In this document: positions 33,301 to 43,569 of the stretch, piece after piece
Position numbering within the stretch: position 1 is the first letter of the stretch
How the letters are laid out: every line of letters begins with the position of its first letter
Assembly (NCBI GenBank): GCA_961205875.1
Contig: OY540816.1
Location: forward strand, 4,288,701-4,352,700
DNA length: 64,000 bases
Source: Sialis fuliginosa
Lineage: Eukaryota > Arthropoda > Insecta > Megaloptera > Sialidae
Direction: 5' to 3'
Notes under the pieces: generated by a model
Database searches by the model: none
The model's input: the letters and a program-made list of their open reading frames with translations, nothing else
What the model was told of the DNA's origin: nothing
Translations under genes and position numbers: made by a program

Positions 33301-36280
33301 TACTCTGCCATGAGTCTACTTGGCACGTTCCCTCGCCGCACCCCGCGCACGGTCACAACGCGCGAATAATATGTCCTATATAACATATATTTCGATATTT
33401 TCTAAACTATACGACCAAATTGGATGCTGTAAAGGGCAAATTATATCTACATTAAGTGCTTATGACGATGAAATCATTTATTTCGATATGGAATAATGTT
33501 TTGCAGGTCATAAGTCCATGTAAACAGAACCCAAATATTTTATGTTTTCTTTGTAACATAGAAGCAGTCATTGTGGCTAAAATATAAAAGTAAGACATAT
33601 GATGTCGCGGACTTAATTGAAGAACTTTTGATTCTACACAATTATTTATTACATTATTTTGTTCTATATTGAACGGTTTAGGCAGCGTATTACAAAACAG
33701 CGCGCCGACGGCAAAAATTTTTCCGACTTGATTTACTATTATTGTCACTGCTTAGTTGTTATGTTATCTAACCTAACAAAATATAGCCTATAACCTGGCC
33801 AGAGAACGTAGCTATGAATTAAAAAAAAAACACGTCAATCGGATAAGTGGTTCTCGAGTGATAAGCGCACGAACGGACAGACAGACAGACAGACAGACAG
33901 AGAGACGTTGAGCTTTATATATATTAAGGATATATATATTAAGGATAAGGATTATATGTTTGTATTATATTTAACCCACTCCCCCGAAATTTTTTTTTAC
34001 TACGCCACTGCCCGGATGGCAAAGTCCCTCTTTGACTGTTATCATGAAAATATTCGAACTTGAAATTACAACGGAATAACACGTTTGACGGTTTTTGACT
34101 CGAGTACAGTCATTATTTCAATGGCGACTGTGTGCAGTTATGTATTTATGAGACAGCAGTGGCGTAAATAGGAGGGGGGGGGGATTAAGATGATCAATCA
34201 CCCCCCATGAGTTTACTTCATAAGAAAATTTAAAGACATTTTTTTAAACTCCTCTAGTATGAACAAAATAGTACAAGTAAATAGGGAAAATTTGAGTAAA
34301 AAAAAAGGTCTTCGGGTTTCGAGTGCGTGTCGGAAAAAGGTCTTGAATAGATGGTGTTAACTGAAAAAATCGCTTGGGTGATAAAGAACAAACATAAAAG
34401 CTTTTATTTTTTTGAAATGAACGTTTTTTGCGTTTTAAAATATGTAAGTACGGGCCTGTTTGTGTGTCTGTCGGTATGTGAGCGCTCTATAGCGAAAACA
34501 GTGAATATAATAATAATTCGGGCAAGACATACACGAGTGTATGCCATAAGGGTTACGAAGTACGTACTACGTGGAATGTTTGGAACCACTGCATTTTTAA
34601 GTTAGAAAAAAATATAAAAAAGTTCTACTAATTAAGATCTATATTTTGACACCCCACACACCTACCTAGATATCAAAATAAAACATTCTATGACGCCCCT
34701 CCCTATTATTCAAAAATTTAAAATTATATTGTTGACTTTAGTATTTGTCGTTGGTAGTTTTTGTCAGGTTTACTGAGTCGGTAGTTACAGAGTTAGAGGG
34801 GGGGGGGGGGGGGGGGGCAAAATAAAATACTGCTTTTAGCCCCCTACAGACGCCATTTTTAAGTTAAAATAAAAAAATAAAAAATATGGTCATGTTCTAA
34901 TTGAGATGTACATGATCTTTAAAATTATCTACATTTGGATATACCGTTCCATTTGATTTTGCTGAGAAACGGGCATGTACCCCTCAAACTACCCCCCAAG
35001 GGAGAGTTTTAGAAAGTTGAAAATATTTTCCTGAAATTCTTTAGGGTCGATAGATACAGTAAATTTTTTATCATAAAACTATATCTTCAATAGTTTAGGC
35101 GTAAAACATAGTGGAACACCCGGTATATATATGTATAGTAAATTTTTTATCATAAAATAGTCCAGTTATTTTAGATTTCAACTGCGAAAAAAATAGCAGT
35201 TAGCTGAATTTTTGTATACACCTTCGTTACAGTGTTATACATAACGTGTAAAAAGTCCCCAGATATCGTTGGGGACTTTTTACACGTTATTTATAACACT
35301 GTAACGAAGGTGTATACAAAAATTCAGCTAACTGCTATTTTTTTCCCAGATTGACTGATTTAATATCTAAAATTACTGGACTAAAACTCTATATTCAATA
35401 GTTTGGGCGTAAAATATAGTGGACGGGTGGTCTAGTATAGAACACCCGGTATATTACTAGTTATAAGACAATAAAAGAACAATCAAATGTCTGTATTTTA
35501 TCTACATACGTACATAGATATGTATGTATACTATTACACAATTTATAAAATATAATTGACAAATACTGACCTAAGATATCTAAAGTAGACTGATGATTAA
35601 GTACCACAACACAACCGTTATTTTCACGTAGAATTTCACCATTTCTTAACTCATATGTTATTCCAAGAATATTTGCAATGTATTTAAGAATACTGGCATT
35701 GGTTCTGAAACGAAAAAAATGTTTTTAATTTAAATAGGAAAGATTTATTGAAAATTTTACAGAAATAATTTTTAATAAATAATTTCAATTTAAAAATGAA
35801 CCGTTTATTTTGAAATTGGGGTATGTTCATTTTTGAAAAATGAATGATAACAATAGATAGAACTCAATATAAAACGCAAATCCTGAAAATCAACAATGGT
35901 TCACTAAGATAAACTGCTAAATATTTAACTTTTTACATATTTTTTTCTTTAACGAATATATTTTATAAATTTTTGTTTGTTTTTAATTAAAATTAAAATA
36001 TTCATAAATACGTTACTTGTAATTATTATACTTACGCACTATTCCTCACGTCTCTTAATCTTACAAGATATACAGGAAAATGGATAAAAGCAACAACATT
36101 GACAATTATATAGTAAAATATATATCTTGCATGATATCTTATAATACTTCTTTTATTTGGTAAATGTGGCAGCGTAAATAATATCATCAAAAAAGTTACA
36201 AATATCCATCCATACATTTTAATACTTGTTATGGAACTATTGCTGCTGTCAAATGAAGTTGTATTCATAGATGATTCCAT
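27039..36280 (-). CDS. AGPAT: 1-acyl-sn-glycerol-3-phosphate acyltransferase, copy 2 (4 coding exons)
   Basis: The reverse-strand coding sequence joins 36280-36036, 35704-35571, 30942-30761 and 27383-27039, again 245, 134, 182 and 345 nt, for 301 residues. Phases and splice sites match copy 1 exactly, so this is a segmental duplicate with introns, not a retrocopy. The motifs NHQSTLD, GVVFIDR, FPEGTRN and VPIVPVVFS are all kept, and no stop or frameshift is seen, so both copies look functional. Exons 2-4 differ from copy 1 at 11 of 219 residues, exon 1 at 24 of 82. Its intron 1 is 331 bp against 918 bp in copy 1, where a foldback element of about 640 bp accounts for the difference. Introns 2 and 3 carry copy-specific hAT, Helitron and MITE insertions. 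The role should be the same, phosphatidate synthesis at the ER; divergence of use between copies is possible. Confidence 0.93.
27646..27662. repeat. Poly-C tract, 17 bases
   Basis: Uninterrupted C run in AGPAT copy 2 intron 3. Its length may be unstable or misassembled. Confidence 0.85.
27690..28520. mobile_element. Palindromic element rich in TTAGG-type repeats, split by a hAT element
   Basis: Arms 27690-27910 and 28345-28520 are inverted copies with runs of TTAGGTTAGGTTAGG on the left and CCTAACCTAACC on the right. The 418-bp hAT element at 27919-28336 sits in the middle with an 8-bp duplication. TTAGG is the usual insect telomere unit, but here the runs are three units long and part of the repeat. 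Confidence 0.7.
27919..28336. mobile_element. hAT MITE with perfect 8-bp target duplication AAACAAGG
   Basis: Termini are CAGGGCCGTAACTAG and TAGTTACGGCCCTG. AAACAAGG is present at 27911-27918 and again at 28337-28344. Subterminal GGGGCCCCGG-rich blocks occur at both ends. It is non-coding and lies in AGPAT copy 2 intron 3. Confidence 0.92.
28500..28915 (+). repeat. Direct repeat pair around AATCAAATGTGGGG
   Basis: 28500-28640 and 28765-28915 are diverged direct copies (GTTGTTTAACAAAAATGTTA, TCAATAATCAAATGTGGGG, GGCTAACTTTTTCATAA). Confidence 0.5.
28924..29585 (-). repeat. Dispersed repeat D (AAGTAAATGCACAGTGCTTCC), minus-strand copy
   Basis: Matches 37946-38660 and 57686-58420 in reverse, from the GACAGACGG-rich end to the GAGGAAGCACTGTG end. 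Internal phrases are TTTAAATGTCATTTTGACG and GGACCGTCCTCAAGCC. Confidence 0.65.
29663..29746. mobile_element. 84-bp palindromic MITE with TTA duplication
   Basis: GGCGGCTATTACACTATCAA and its complement form most of the element. TTA flanks both ends (29660-29662, 29747-29749), which fits a PIF/Harbinger-type target. A longer relative lies at 31131-31626. Confidence 0.75.
29765..30735 (+). repeat. Dispersed repeat C (GGCCAAGTGCGTGTTGGGCA)
   Basis: It runs from GGCCAAGTGCGTG through three diverged internal units of about 290 bp (each with GACGCTCTGATAACGACATT, ATATCGTGACTGAAGGG and GGAGACCTATC) to a GGACGGACGGAC...GGTTTCC end. Other copies are at 36425-36895 and, inverted, 43570-44415. The style resembles non-coding repeats widespread in insects; class not determined. 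Confidence 0.65.
30761..30942 (-). CDS. AGPAT: AGPAT copy 2, coding exon 3 (motif II)
   Basis: The exon is 182 nt, with acceptor TTACAG and donor GTATGA. It carries GVVFIDR. Substitutions against copy 1 are V149L, L173F and T178M. Confidence 0.92.
31131..31626. mobile_element. MITE with GGCGGCTATTACACTATCAA termini
   Basis: Has the same termini as the 84-bp element at 29663, with about 400 bp of internal sequence. The flanks are TAA on the left and TTA on the right, so the duplication is imperfect. It lies in AGPAT copy 2 intron 2. Confidence 0.7.
31640..32940. other. Intron sequence without a recognised feature
   Basis: AT-rich, apart from a G-rich tract near 31700. The frames 31686-31919, 32238-32493 and 32623-32946 match no family and lack support. 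A phrase near 32700-32745 resembles 20595-20645. Confidence 0.4.
32955..34010. mobile_element. hAT element with perfect 8-bp target duplication CCCGGATG
   Basis: Starts CAGTGGCGTGG and ends TACGCCACTG. CCCGGATG occurs at 32947-32954 and 34011-34018. G- and C-tracts adjoin the ends. About 860 bp of its length is a nested Helitron at 33089-33945, so the hAT element itself is about 200 bp. Confidence 0.9.
33089..33945 (-). mobile_element. Non-autonomous Helitron nested in a hAT element
   Basis: On the minus strand it starts TCCTTAATATATATAAAG and ends with a GC-rich hairpin-like stretch (CGCGAGCGAAGCCGTGCGGG) followed by CAGCTAGT. It lies between A and T. TC start, CTRRT end, a hairpin before the end and A/T insertion are the Helitron hallmarks. 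The 5' tip is duplicated (ends at 33930 or 33945). The 98-residue frame at 33452-33748 has no family match. Confidence 0.65.
34157..34260 (+). repeat. Left end of a CAGTGGCGTA hAT element, truncated
   Basis: CAGTGGCGTAAATAGGAGG is followed by a G-tract. No matching right end was found nearby. Confidence 0.45.
34515..34910 (-). repeat. GGGTTCCGAAG family element, minus-strand copy with 20-base G-tract
   Basis: Matches 15770-16110 in reverse. The G-tract at 34798-34817 corresponds to the C-tract near 15860 in the other copy. The left end carries TATGCCATAAGGGTTACGAA. Confidence 0.55.
35138..35395. mobile_element. Hairpin element with about 105-bp arms and an 8-base loop
   Basis: Arms 35158-35259 and 35268-35385 are inverted copies. 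Around the centre CGTGTAAAAAGTCCCCAGAT is mirrored. On both sides lies a direct repeat (35080-35128 and 35385-35454) ending ACACCCGGTATAT. It is in AGPAT copy 2 intron 2. Confidence 0.75.
35571..35704 (-). CDS. AGPAT: AGPAT copy 2, coding exon 2 (motif I)
   Basis: The exon is 134 nt with acceptor and donor at the same positions as copy 1. It encodes the NHQSTLD motif. It differs from copy 1 by one residue. Confidence 0.9.
36036..36280 (-). CDS. AGPAT: AGPAT copy 2, coding exon 1
   Basis: The ATG is at 36280-36278, preceded by an acceptor (TTTTCAG) 10 bases upstream, as in copy 1. The exon ends at GTAAGTAT. The first 16 codons are nearly the same as copy 1; the second hydrophobic segment is heavily substituted, with conservative hydrophobic exchanges. 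The split codon 82 reads GCA (Ala) instead of TTA (Leu). Confidence 0.88.
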
Positions 36281-36424
36281 TTTTTCACAACTGAAAATCA
36301 TGTTTATAAATAGATAATACCACCTTTGTAACAAATAAACACTAAGGTTATTTAAAATTATTTATTATCGACTTTGAATTTATTTGAATAAAAACAACAA
36401 GCAAAGTTAATCATTTCAAAATTA

Positions 36425-36895
36425 AATAAAACGGCCAAGTGCGTGTTGGGCACGCACATGATAGGTTTCCGTGGACATTATGATTTATAAACAAGTTATT
36501 TCAATTTTTTTTATAAACTCTTCTAGAAAGTAGTAACTAAAAGCTACATTCTGGATTTTTTTTTAGATTTTTTGCATCGATAGTTTAGAAAGTAGAAGGG
36601 GGGAGGGGACGCTCTGATAACGACATTTAAATGCAAATATATCGTGACTTAAGGGTTAAAATCAAAAGATTATATAACATTTTTGAGTAAGTGAAAAAAA
36701 ATGTGAGTTCACTTTTCAGTCTATAGAAAGGGGGTCCAAAATATTTTTTTTTTCAAAAATCTTATCATTTCTGTTTTTGTTTTATCAGTCTTCGTCCGTA
36801 TACCAAATTTCACCTTAATCGGCTTAAAATTTTTGAGGACGGACGGACGGACATGGCGAAACTATAAGGTTTCCTAGTTTTCTACGGAAACCTAA
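36425..36895 (+). repeat. Dispersed repeat C, short copy
   Basis: Begins GGCCAAGTGCGTGTTGGGCA and ends GGACGGACGGACATGGCG... with GTTTTCTACGGAAACC. It contains fewer internal units than 29765-30735. It lies just upstream of AGPAT copy 2. Confidence 0.6.
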
Positions 36896-37390
36896 AAACA
36901 TCTGCTAAGTAAATGTATAGTGCTTCCTCGTACTAAATTTACCAAAGGTACTTAATTATTGAACAATTTAAATAAAAACCGAAAAAGTGTTCGGATAAAT
37001 TGCCTGGAATTGGTTAACTATTTAATTTTTATACAATTTTACTAAAAAAATATAAGTTAGAAAATTTTCTTAAGACGCACTTTTTTTTTGTTCGTATATT
37101 TTAATTTTTTGACAATTTCAATCTAAATCTAAATTTTTCTGTTATGCAAACGTCAAAATGACATTTAATATATCAAAGATTATATCAAAGTAAACAGAAA
37201 TTCAAAAATATAATTTCGAACTAATATTTTTTAGTAAAATTGTATAAAATTAAATGGTTAACCAATGCCAGACAATTTATCTGAACACTTTATCGGTTTT
37301 TATTTAAATTGTTCAATAATAAACTACCTTTGGTGAATTTAGCGCGAGGAAGCACTGTGCATTTACTTGGCAAATGTTTTTTTTAGAAAC
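36896..37390. repeat. Two partial copies of repeat D in inverted orientation
   Basis: 36896-37185 runs forward and 37200-37390 runs reversed, meeting head-on near 37193. Both carry the AAATGTA.AGTGCTTCCTCG end. Confidence 0.55.
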
Positions 37391-37394
37391 CTTT

Positions 37395-37940
37395 GAACAT
37401 ATATAAGATAACAATAGCAAATATAATGTAAATAAAAAATAAACAATTGGTGTTTTATGTTCTTTTTAATAACTTGGATCAAGATCACCGCGGAAGCCTC
37501 ACGACTTTTATAATAACTTCATCAAAAAATTGTTTATTGAAATATTCACTGCAAGTATTATAATTATTTATTTGCAATACATAAAAGTAAAACAGGTACA
37601 TAAAAGTAACTTTCACTTAAAATGCACTCACTGTCAACATTTAAATTAAAGTTTTCTTTAACATTTACAGTATAATCGATGATATAAATTTTGAAATACT
37701 TAACTAATCTTTTTTTATGTAAACAATCAGTTATCTCAAAGTTTTAATTAAAAAATTTCGTCATATCTTTAATAATAATAATGTGTCTCTCAATACAACT
37801 CAATTATAAATAAACTTAGTATATTAAATATGTCACATACTCGTTTCAAGTACAGAAAGGAAAACTCTAATCAATTATACTTGCTCAATGCATATGCGCC
37901 GACTTTTCATTTTTCCTATGGGATAAAATGTTTCGTAATA
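37395..37940. other. Spacer upstream of AGPAT copy 2, nothing firm
   Basis: AT-rich. It could hold the missing non-coding first exon and promoter of copy 2, but no promoter motif or donor was identified with confidence. Confidence 0.3.
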
Positions 37941-37945
37941 AAAAA

Positions 37946-38660
37946 CATCTGCCAAGTAAATGCACAGTGCTTCCTCGTGCTAAATTCACTAAAACCGATT
38001 GTGTTCAGATAAATTGCCTGGCATTGGTTAACCATTTAATTTTTATACAAATTTTACTAAAAAATCTTAGTTCGAAATTTTTCTTAAAACGCACCTGAAT
38101 ATTTTTTCATATATTTTTAATTTTTTGACAATTTCAATCTAAATCTAAATTTATGCAAATGTCAAAATGACATTTAAACGTCAAAGTGACATTTAAAACG
38201 CCAAAATGATATTTAAAACGTCAAAATGACATTTAATATATCCAATCAAATATCAATTTAGAAAAACAACACGAATTTTTAAAATAAATTGAGATAAATC
38301 TTTGTAAGAGAATATTTTACAACAAACGTAGTAGACTCATATTATAGGAAATTTAATGCTCTACAAAAAATATTCTATAAAATTTTCTCGTAACATGTGT
38401 CATTCGTGAGATATATTGGAAAAAGAAATATTTTGTGGTGTCACCCCTCCCCCTTACACACGATATTGATGATTTTGAAATGGGACCGTCCTCAAACCAA
38501 ACCCAACCATCCATTCAATAATATCGGTTCAGTGGTTCATGAGTTATGCGTGTGACAAGGATTCAGGGGACAGACGGACGGACGGACACACGGACAGACA
38601 GACAGACACGGAACGAAAAGTGTTTGTCTTGACGTGAAACGGATAAATCAATTTAAAATT
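37946..38660 (+). repeat. Dispersed repeat D, full-length plus-strand copy
   Basis: From CTGCCAAGTAAATGCACAGT to GAAAAGTGTTTGTCTTGACG, with GACGGACGGACGGACACACG and GACAGACAGACAG runs near 38571-38610. It is close to 57686-58420 over its whole length. Confidence 0.65.
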
Positions 38661-38762
38661 TTGAAATTGGAGAACTTTTTTTTTGTCTCAATCTGAAACG
38701 ATCACATAGCTTCTCGTATCTTCGATATTGCGAGGAAGCAAAATATCTGTAATGGAAGCTAC

Positions 38763-39165
38763 GGGACTTTCTTATACGTAATCCTGACAGTGAACAGTGT
38801 ACGTAGTTCTTAATTTATTAAAACACATTTTCGACAAACTAATAAAAGATATAATAAAATGAATGGGGCATAAACTATTGATAATATTATTAACTACATT
38901 ATACATACATATATCAAATGAATTTTTTGAACGTTTTAATCGAAAACGGATGTTTACTCTTGTCAATTTTTGAATTTTCGATTTATTTTTGAAATAAGAA
39001 AAACATGTTTTAAATAAAAAATGTCGAGTATGTTATTATCTATAATTTATTCCCCGTACATTTTTTTACAATATTTATGATTTAGTCAGAATGAATTTTT
39101 TTGTATAATTATTTAGACTTACCCACACTGTTCACTCTCAGTATTACGTATAAGAAAGTCCCATG
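38763..39165. mobile_element. MITE with GGGACTTTCTTATACGTAAT termini
   Basis: The 38-bp terminus GGGACTTTCTTATACGTAAT..ACAGTGAACAGTGT is inverted at 39127-39165, and a further copy of the right end follows at 39185-39224. Not coding. Confidence 0.65.
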
Positions 39166-39663
39166 GTACCTATGTCAAACACGCACACTGTTCAATCTCT
39201 GTAATACGTATAAGAAAGTCCCATGACACTCATGGCAGATATTTCTTCTCTGTTATGAACCATTTGAATTATAATAAAAAAAAATTTCTTCAAAAATTAA
39301 TTTTCTTCAAAAATTCGTTTTTACGAAAAAATGAATAGAACATAAATTATAGATAATGATATTACCTACAATTTTTAATTTGACCATTTTTCTCTATTTT
39401 GCACTGTTTTAAAGTAATTCGAAAAATTTAAAAATAGAACTGGTCGGACTGGCCCCATATATCCTGGTCATTGGTTGATACTGGAAATCGATAACATGTA
39501 TAATATTAAACATCATATAATATACATACATGGTATAAAATGAAAAAAATGGGTGTGACTGTGTCGAGATGCACAGTTGAGGGATTGACGTGAATACGTT
39601 CTAAAACCAAGGTCGCGTTGTTTATGGCAGTGAAGTTAAATAAAACTCATTGTCAGACTCATG

Positions 39664-41995
39664 ATGTGCTCTGGAAGCCAACTTTAATAAAAAAAATGAT
39701 TACCTCTGATTTTTTTGTACAATTCAATTCTTTAGTATTTAAGGAACATTTTAAGACCAAAAATAAAAAAATCGCCTTGGCGCTTTTTTAATAATTCATA
39801 AAATAAGAAATCGTATGCAGAATGATAACGCGAATTTTATTTAGCATTTATTGTTTATTAACTTTTTACTCTACATAATAGACAAACAAATAAAAATAAA
39901 AAAATAAAAAATATTGGGATTCGAACTTGAGACCCTTAGTTTACAAAAAAAATAAAAAAATAAACATATATTGGGATTCGAATTCGGGACTTGTAATTTT
40001 TTGTAAATTTGAAAATATCAACCAAACGGTACTTTATATCGAAAAATCACAAGAGATACAATAAGTTAATTTTATTGAGAGGATTCTAAAACTTATTTGA
40101 TATTATCGATCCAATAATTAGTACTCGAGATATGAACTATTTTAAATTTTATTATAAGACCTTTTTCTTGCAGACGCTCTAGCCTTTCAGGTATTCTTCA
40201 GATCTTTTTGAAACTTGGTAGAAAAATGGATCTTGTAAATACCTCAGTTAAGTTCGTTAGTTAGCGGAATTCCTTTATGAATTTCAAAATGGGTATTAAT
40301 TACACAGGTTTACAAAAAAAAAAAAAGTTTATGAATATTTGACGAGACCATTGTATTCTTATGTATTTTGACGTCCTGAATCCGAATCTGAGGTCCGTTG
40401 ACCTTAGTTAGCTCAGTTTCAAGGTCATTTTAAGGTCAAATTTTTAAAAACCGCTAAATGATTCTGGTAAAAGGTGATATATAGGATTTTCTGGTCGCTG
40501 ATTCTAAATTTGACATCCGTTGACCTCTACGAGGTCAGGTTCAAGGTCATTTCAGGGTCAAAGTAGGAAAAATCGCTCGAAAATTCTGACAAAACAGTAC
40601 ATATAGATTTTTGGGGTTGCTGAATTAAAATTTAAGATTCGTAGACCCCAACAATGTCAGTTTCAAGGTTATTTCAAGGTCAAATTTTTATTTTTAAAAA
40701 TCGCTAAATGATTCTGGTAAAAGGTGTATGTAGGTTTATCTGGTCGCTGATTCTGAATTTGACGTTCGTTGACCTCTATGAGGTCAGGTTAAAGGTCATT
40801 TGAAGGTCAAAGTAGGAAATATCGCTCGAAAATGCTGACAAAACAGTACATATAGGTTTTTGGGGTCGCTGTATTAAAATTTGAAATCCGCAGACCCTTA
40901 CAATGTCAGTTTCAAGGTTATTTCAAGGTCAAATTTTTAAAAATCGTTAAATGAATCTGGTAAAAAGGTGATATATAGGTTTCTCTGGTCCCTGATTCTA
41001 AATTTGACGTCTGTTGACCTCTACAAGGTAAGGTTCAAACCTATATGTACTGTTTCGAGCGATTATTCCCACTTTTCCTTGAAATGACCTTGAATCTGAC
41101 CTCGTAGAGGTCAACGGACATCAAATTCAGAATCAGCGACCAGAAAAACCTATATATCACCTTTTACCAGATTCATTTAGTGATTTAAAAAAATAAAATT
41201 TTGATCTTAGAATGACCTTGAAACTGACATTGTAGGGGTCTACGGACCTCAAATTTTAATTCAGCGACCCCAATAATCTATATGTACTGTTTTGTTAGAA
41301 TTTTTGAGCGAGTTTTCCTACTTTGACCTTGAAATGACCTTGAACCTGACCTCATAGAGGTCAACTAACGTCAAATTCGGAATTAGCGACCAAAAAAACT
41401 TATATATCACCTTTTACCAGAATCATTTAGCAATTTTTAAAAATTTGACCTTAAAATGACCTTGAAACTGAGCTAACCTAGGTCAACGGACCTCAGATTC
41501 GGATTCAGGACGTCAAAATACATAAGGATACAATGGTCTCGTCAAATATTCATAAACTTTTTTTTTTTGTAAACCTGTGTTATCGGACTGGTAATATAAA
41601 ATATGTTTTAGAATCCCCTTAATAAAAGAAAATTATTGTGTCTCTTGTGATTTTTCGATATAAAATACCGTTTGGTTTATATCAAAATTTACAAAAAATT
41701 ATAAAAGATGTTATAAACAATGGGTCTCGAGTTCGAATTCCAATAATTTTTTGTTTTTTATTTTTTTTGTTTATTTTGTAGGGTAAAAAGTTAATAAACA
41801 ATAAATAATTTAAAAAAATCGAGTAATAATCTGCACACGATTTATGTATTTTTTTGTTTTATGAATTATTAAAAAAGCGCCAAGGCGATTTTTTTCTTTT
41901 TGGTCTTAAAATGTTCCTAAAATACTAAAGAATTGAATTGTACAAAAAATCAGAGGTAATCAATTTTTTAATTTAAGTTGGCTTCCAGAGCACCG
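39664..41995. mobile_element. Foldback element with about 247-bp tandem units rich in AAGGTCA
   Basis: Outer arms match in reverse (TGTGCTCTGGAAGCCAACTT on the left; CGCCTTGGCGCTTTTTTAAT and complement on both). Inner arms carry tandem units of about 247 bp, each of two halves of about 125 bp: in the left arm near 40456, 40701 and 40944, with fewer units inverted on the right. Each half contains TCAAGGTCATTTCAAGGTCA-like pairs. Regions 39900-40140 and 41580-41760 hold box-B-like stretches and resemble the core of the element at 5739-7318. Confidence 0.75.
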
Positions 41996-42435
41996 TGGCT
42001 TGCTCCATCATTTACTTTCGCATTTTGGCGTGCTCTGAACCTTCTGACCCTCTCAGCTAGGTACTGATAATGGCATATTTTCCGATAACTGTTGAGACGA
42101 TATTTCCAATGCTATATGTCTTTTACATTTCATACTGGCTTTTGAGCGTGTTTTAACTGACATTATGATTTTATTTTTTATATTTTATTATATGAAGTTT
42201 TTCTTTCACTAAAACTGACTAAATGTTTTGATTTGTACTTGTGCCTCATAGATCTAATCGAGATCTATAACTTGAGATCAAAATCAGCGTGGTAGCTGCT
42301 TTGAGTGTTGAGATATATAGATTATAAATTTACACTACCGCAAATATAAATTTTTTATCCGTAATATTTCCTAATTAATAAATTAAATTTGATTGATATC
42401 AATAAAATTGAAAATACTGTCTATATTAAGGCTAT

Positions 42436-43455
42436 GATTTAAACGAGCAGTAATATATAACAGTTTTGGTCATTATTAAAATAAAAATGGTAAATTCAAT
42501 AACATATTGGGTGATAATATGTGAGCAGTAAAAAAATGGAAACAAGCGGTAATATATTATGAAATGGGTGGTTGAATAAATACTTTGGGAAGTAAAAGTA
42601 ATGATTGGGCAGTAACACGTGAGCAGTAACTAAATCAGAATCGGTCCGTTAGAAATATTGGAGTAAGCGGTAACTATTTTTTTCTGAGAAGGCAATACGG
42701 GACCGACTTTTTCAGAGGAATGGAGGGTGGGGGGGGGGTTCTGGTGTTTTATTTTTATTTTTGGGGGTGGGGGGTAAATTTTATTTAATATTATTTATTT
42801 ATTTTAATTTAAATTTAAAAATTTTATGATAAAAAATAATTTTTTGTTTAAAAATAATTATTTATTTATTTTATTTATAATTAAAAGACTGGGATTTTTA
42901 GGAGGGGGGGGGGGATTTTTTTATGGAGGCCATTAACATATAATATATAATATATATATTTTACATATATATTATATTGTGTAACCATTTATCTCTTGTT
43001 TGTTACACACAATTGCCCCTTTCCCCCAAAAAATATCCTGGTTACGCCAGTGCTGCGGGAGATCAGGTCCCCTTGCCCCCCACTGATTACATTGATGCGC
43101 CCTCACCTGTCACGTAAGTCCGTCCATTTTAAAAAACGCGTGCCGCTTTTTTCAACCAAAAGTAAACTTGACTTTTACCGAACTGCCGAACTATTTATTT
43201 AACTGCCCAATTCAATTATTTTACCGCTCAAATAATTATTGCACTGTCCATTTATTTAATCTACTGCTCGAGTAGGTTTTTAACTGCCGCTGTAAGATTA
43301 AAAAACTTACCAAAATCTAGTATATTACTTGCTACATTTTACTGCCACAATTGATTTAATTACCGCACAAAAAGTTTAATACTGCCCAAATGAATTATTA
43401 ACTGCCCAATGTAACCGTCCGAATATTTAAAAAAACTGCTCAAATAACTACATCC
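42436..43455. repeat. Inverted arrays of a short GGGCAGTAA / TTACTGCCC motif
   Basis: From about 42436 to 42690 the motif GAGCAGTAA/GGGCAGTAA recurs at irregular spacing of about 20-40 bases; from about 43180 to 43450 its complement (AACTGCCCAA, TTACTGCC) recurs. Between them lie G-tracts and an AT-rich stretch. The 68-residue frame at 42996-43202 has no family match. Confidence 0.6.
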
Positions 43456-43569
43456 CCTATATTAATATAGGGAATAACGAGTTTACTTTCTGCAGTTTGC
43501 TCTTTGTTTTCATTATTTTTTATGATTTGTACAAGCATAAAACAAGTGAATATTAACATTTAACATTTT

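Noticed and set aside
33452-33748. 98-residue frame inside the nested Helitron
   Set aside because: It shows no Rep or helicase motif; non-autonomous Helitrons commonly contain chance frames.
40390-41500. CRISPR-like regular repeats
   Set aside because: The units are about 247 bp tandem repeats in an inverted element of an insect genome; there are no spacer-repeat units and no cas genes.
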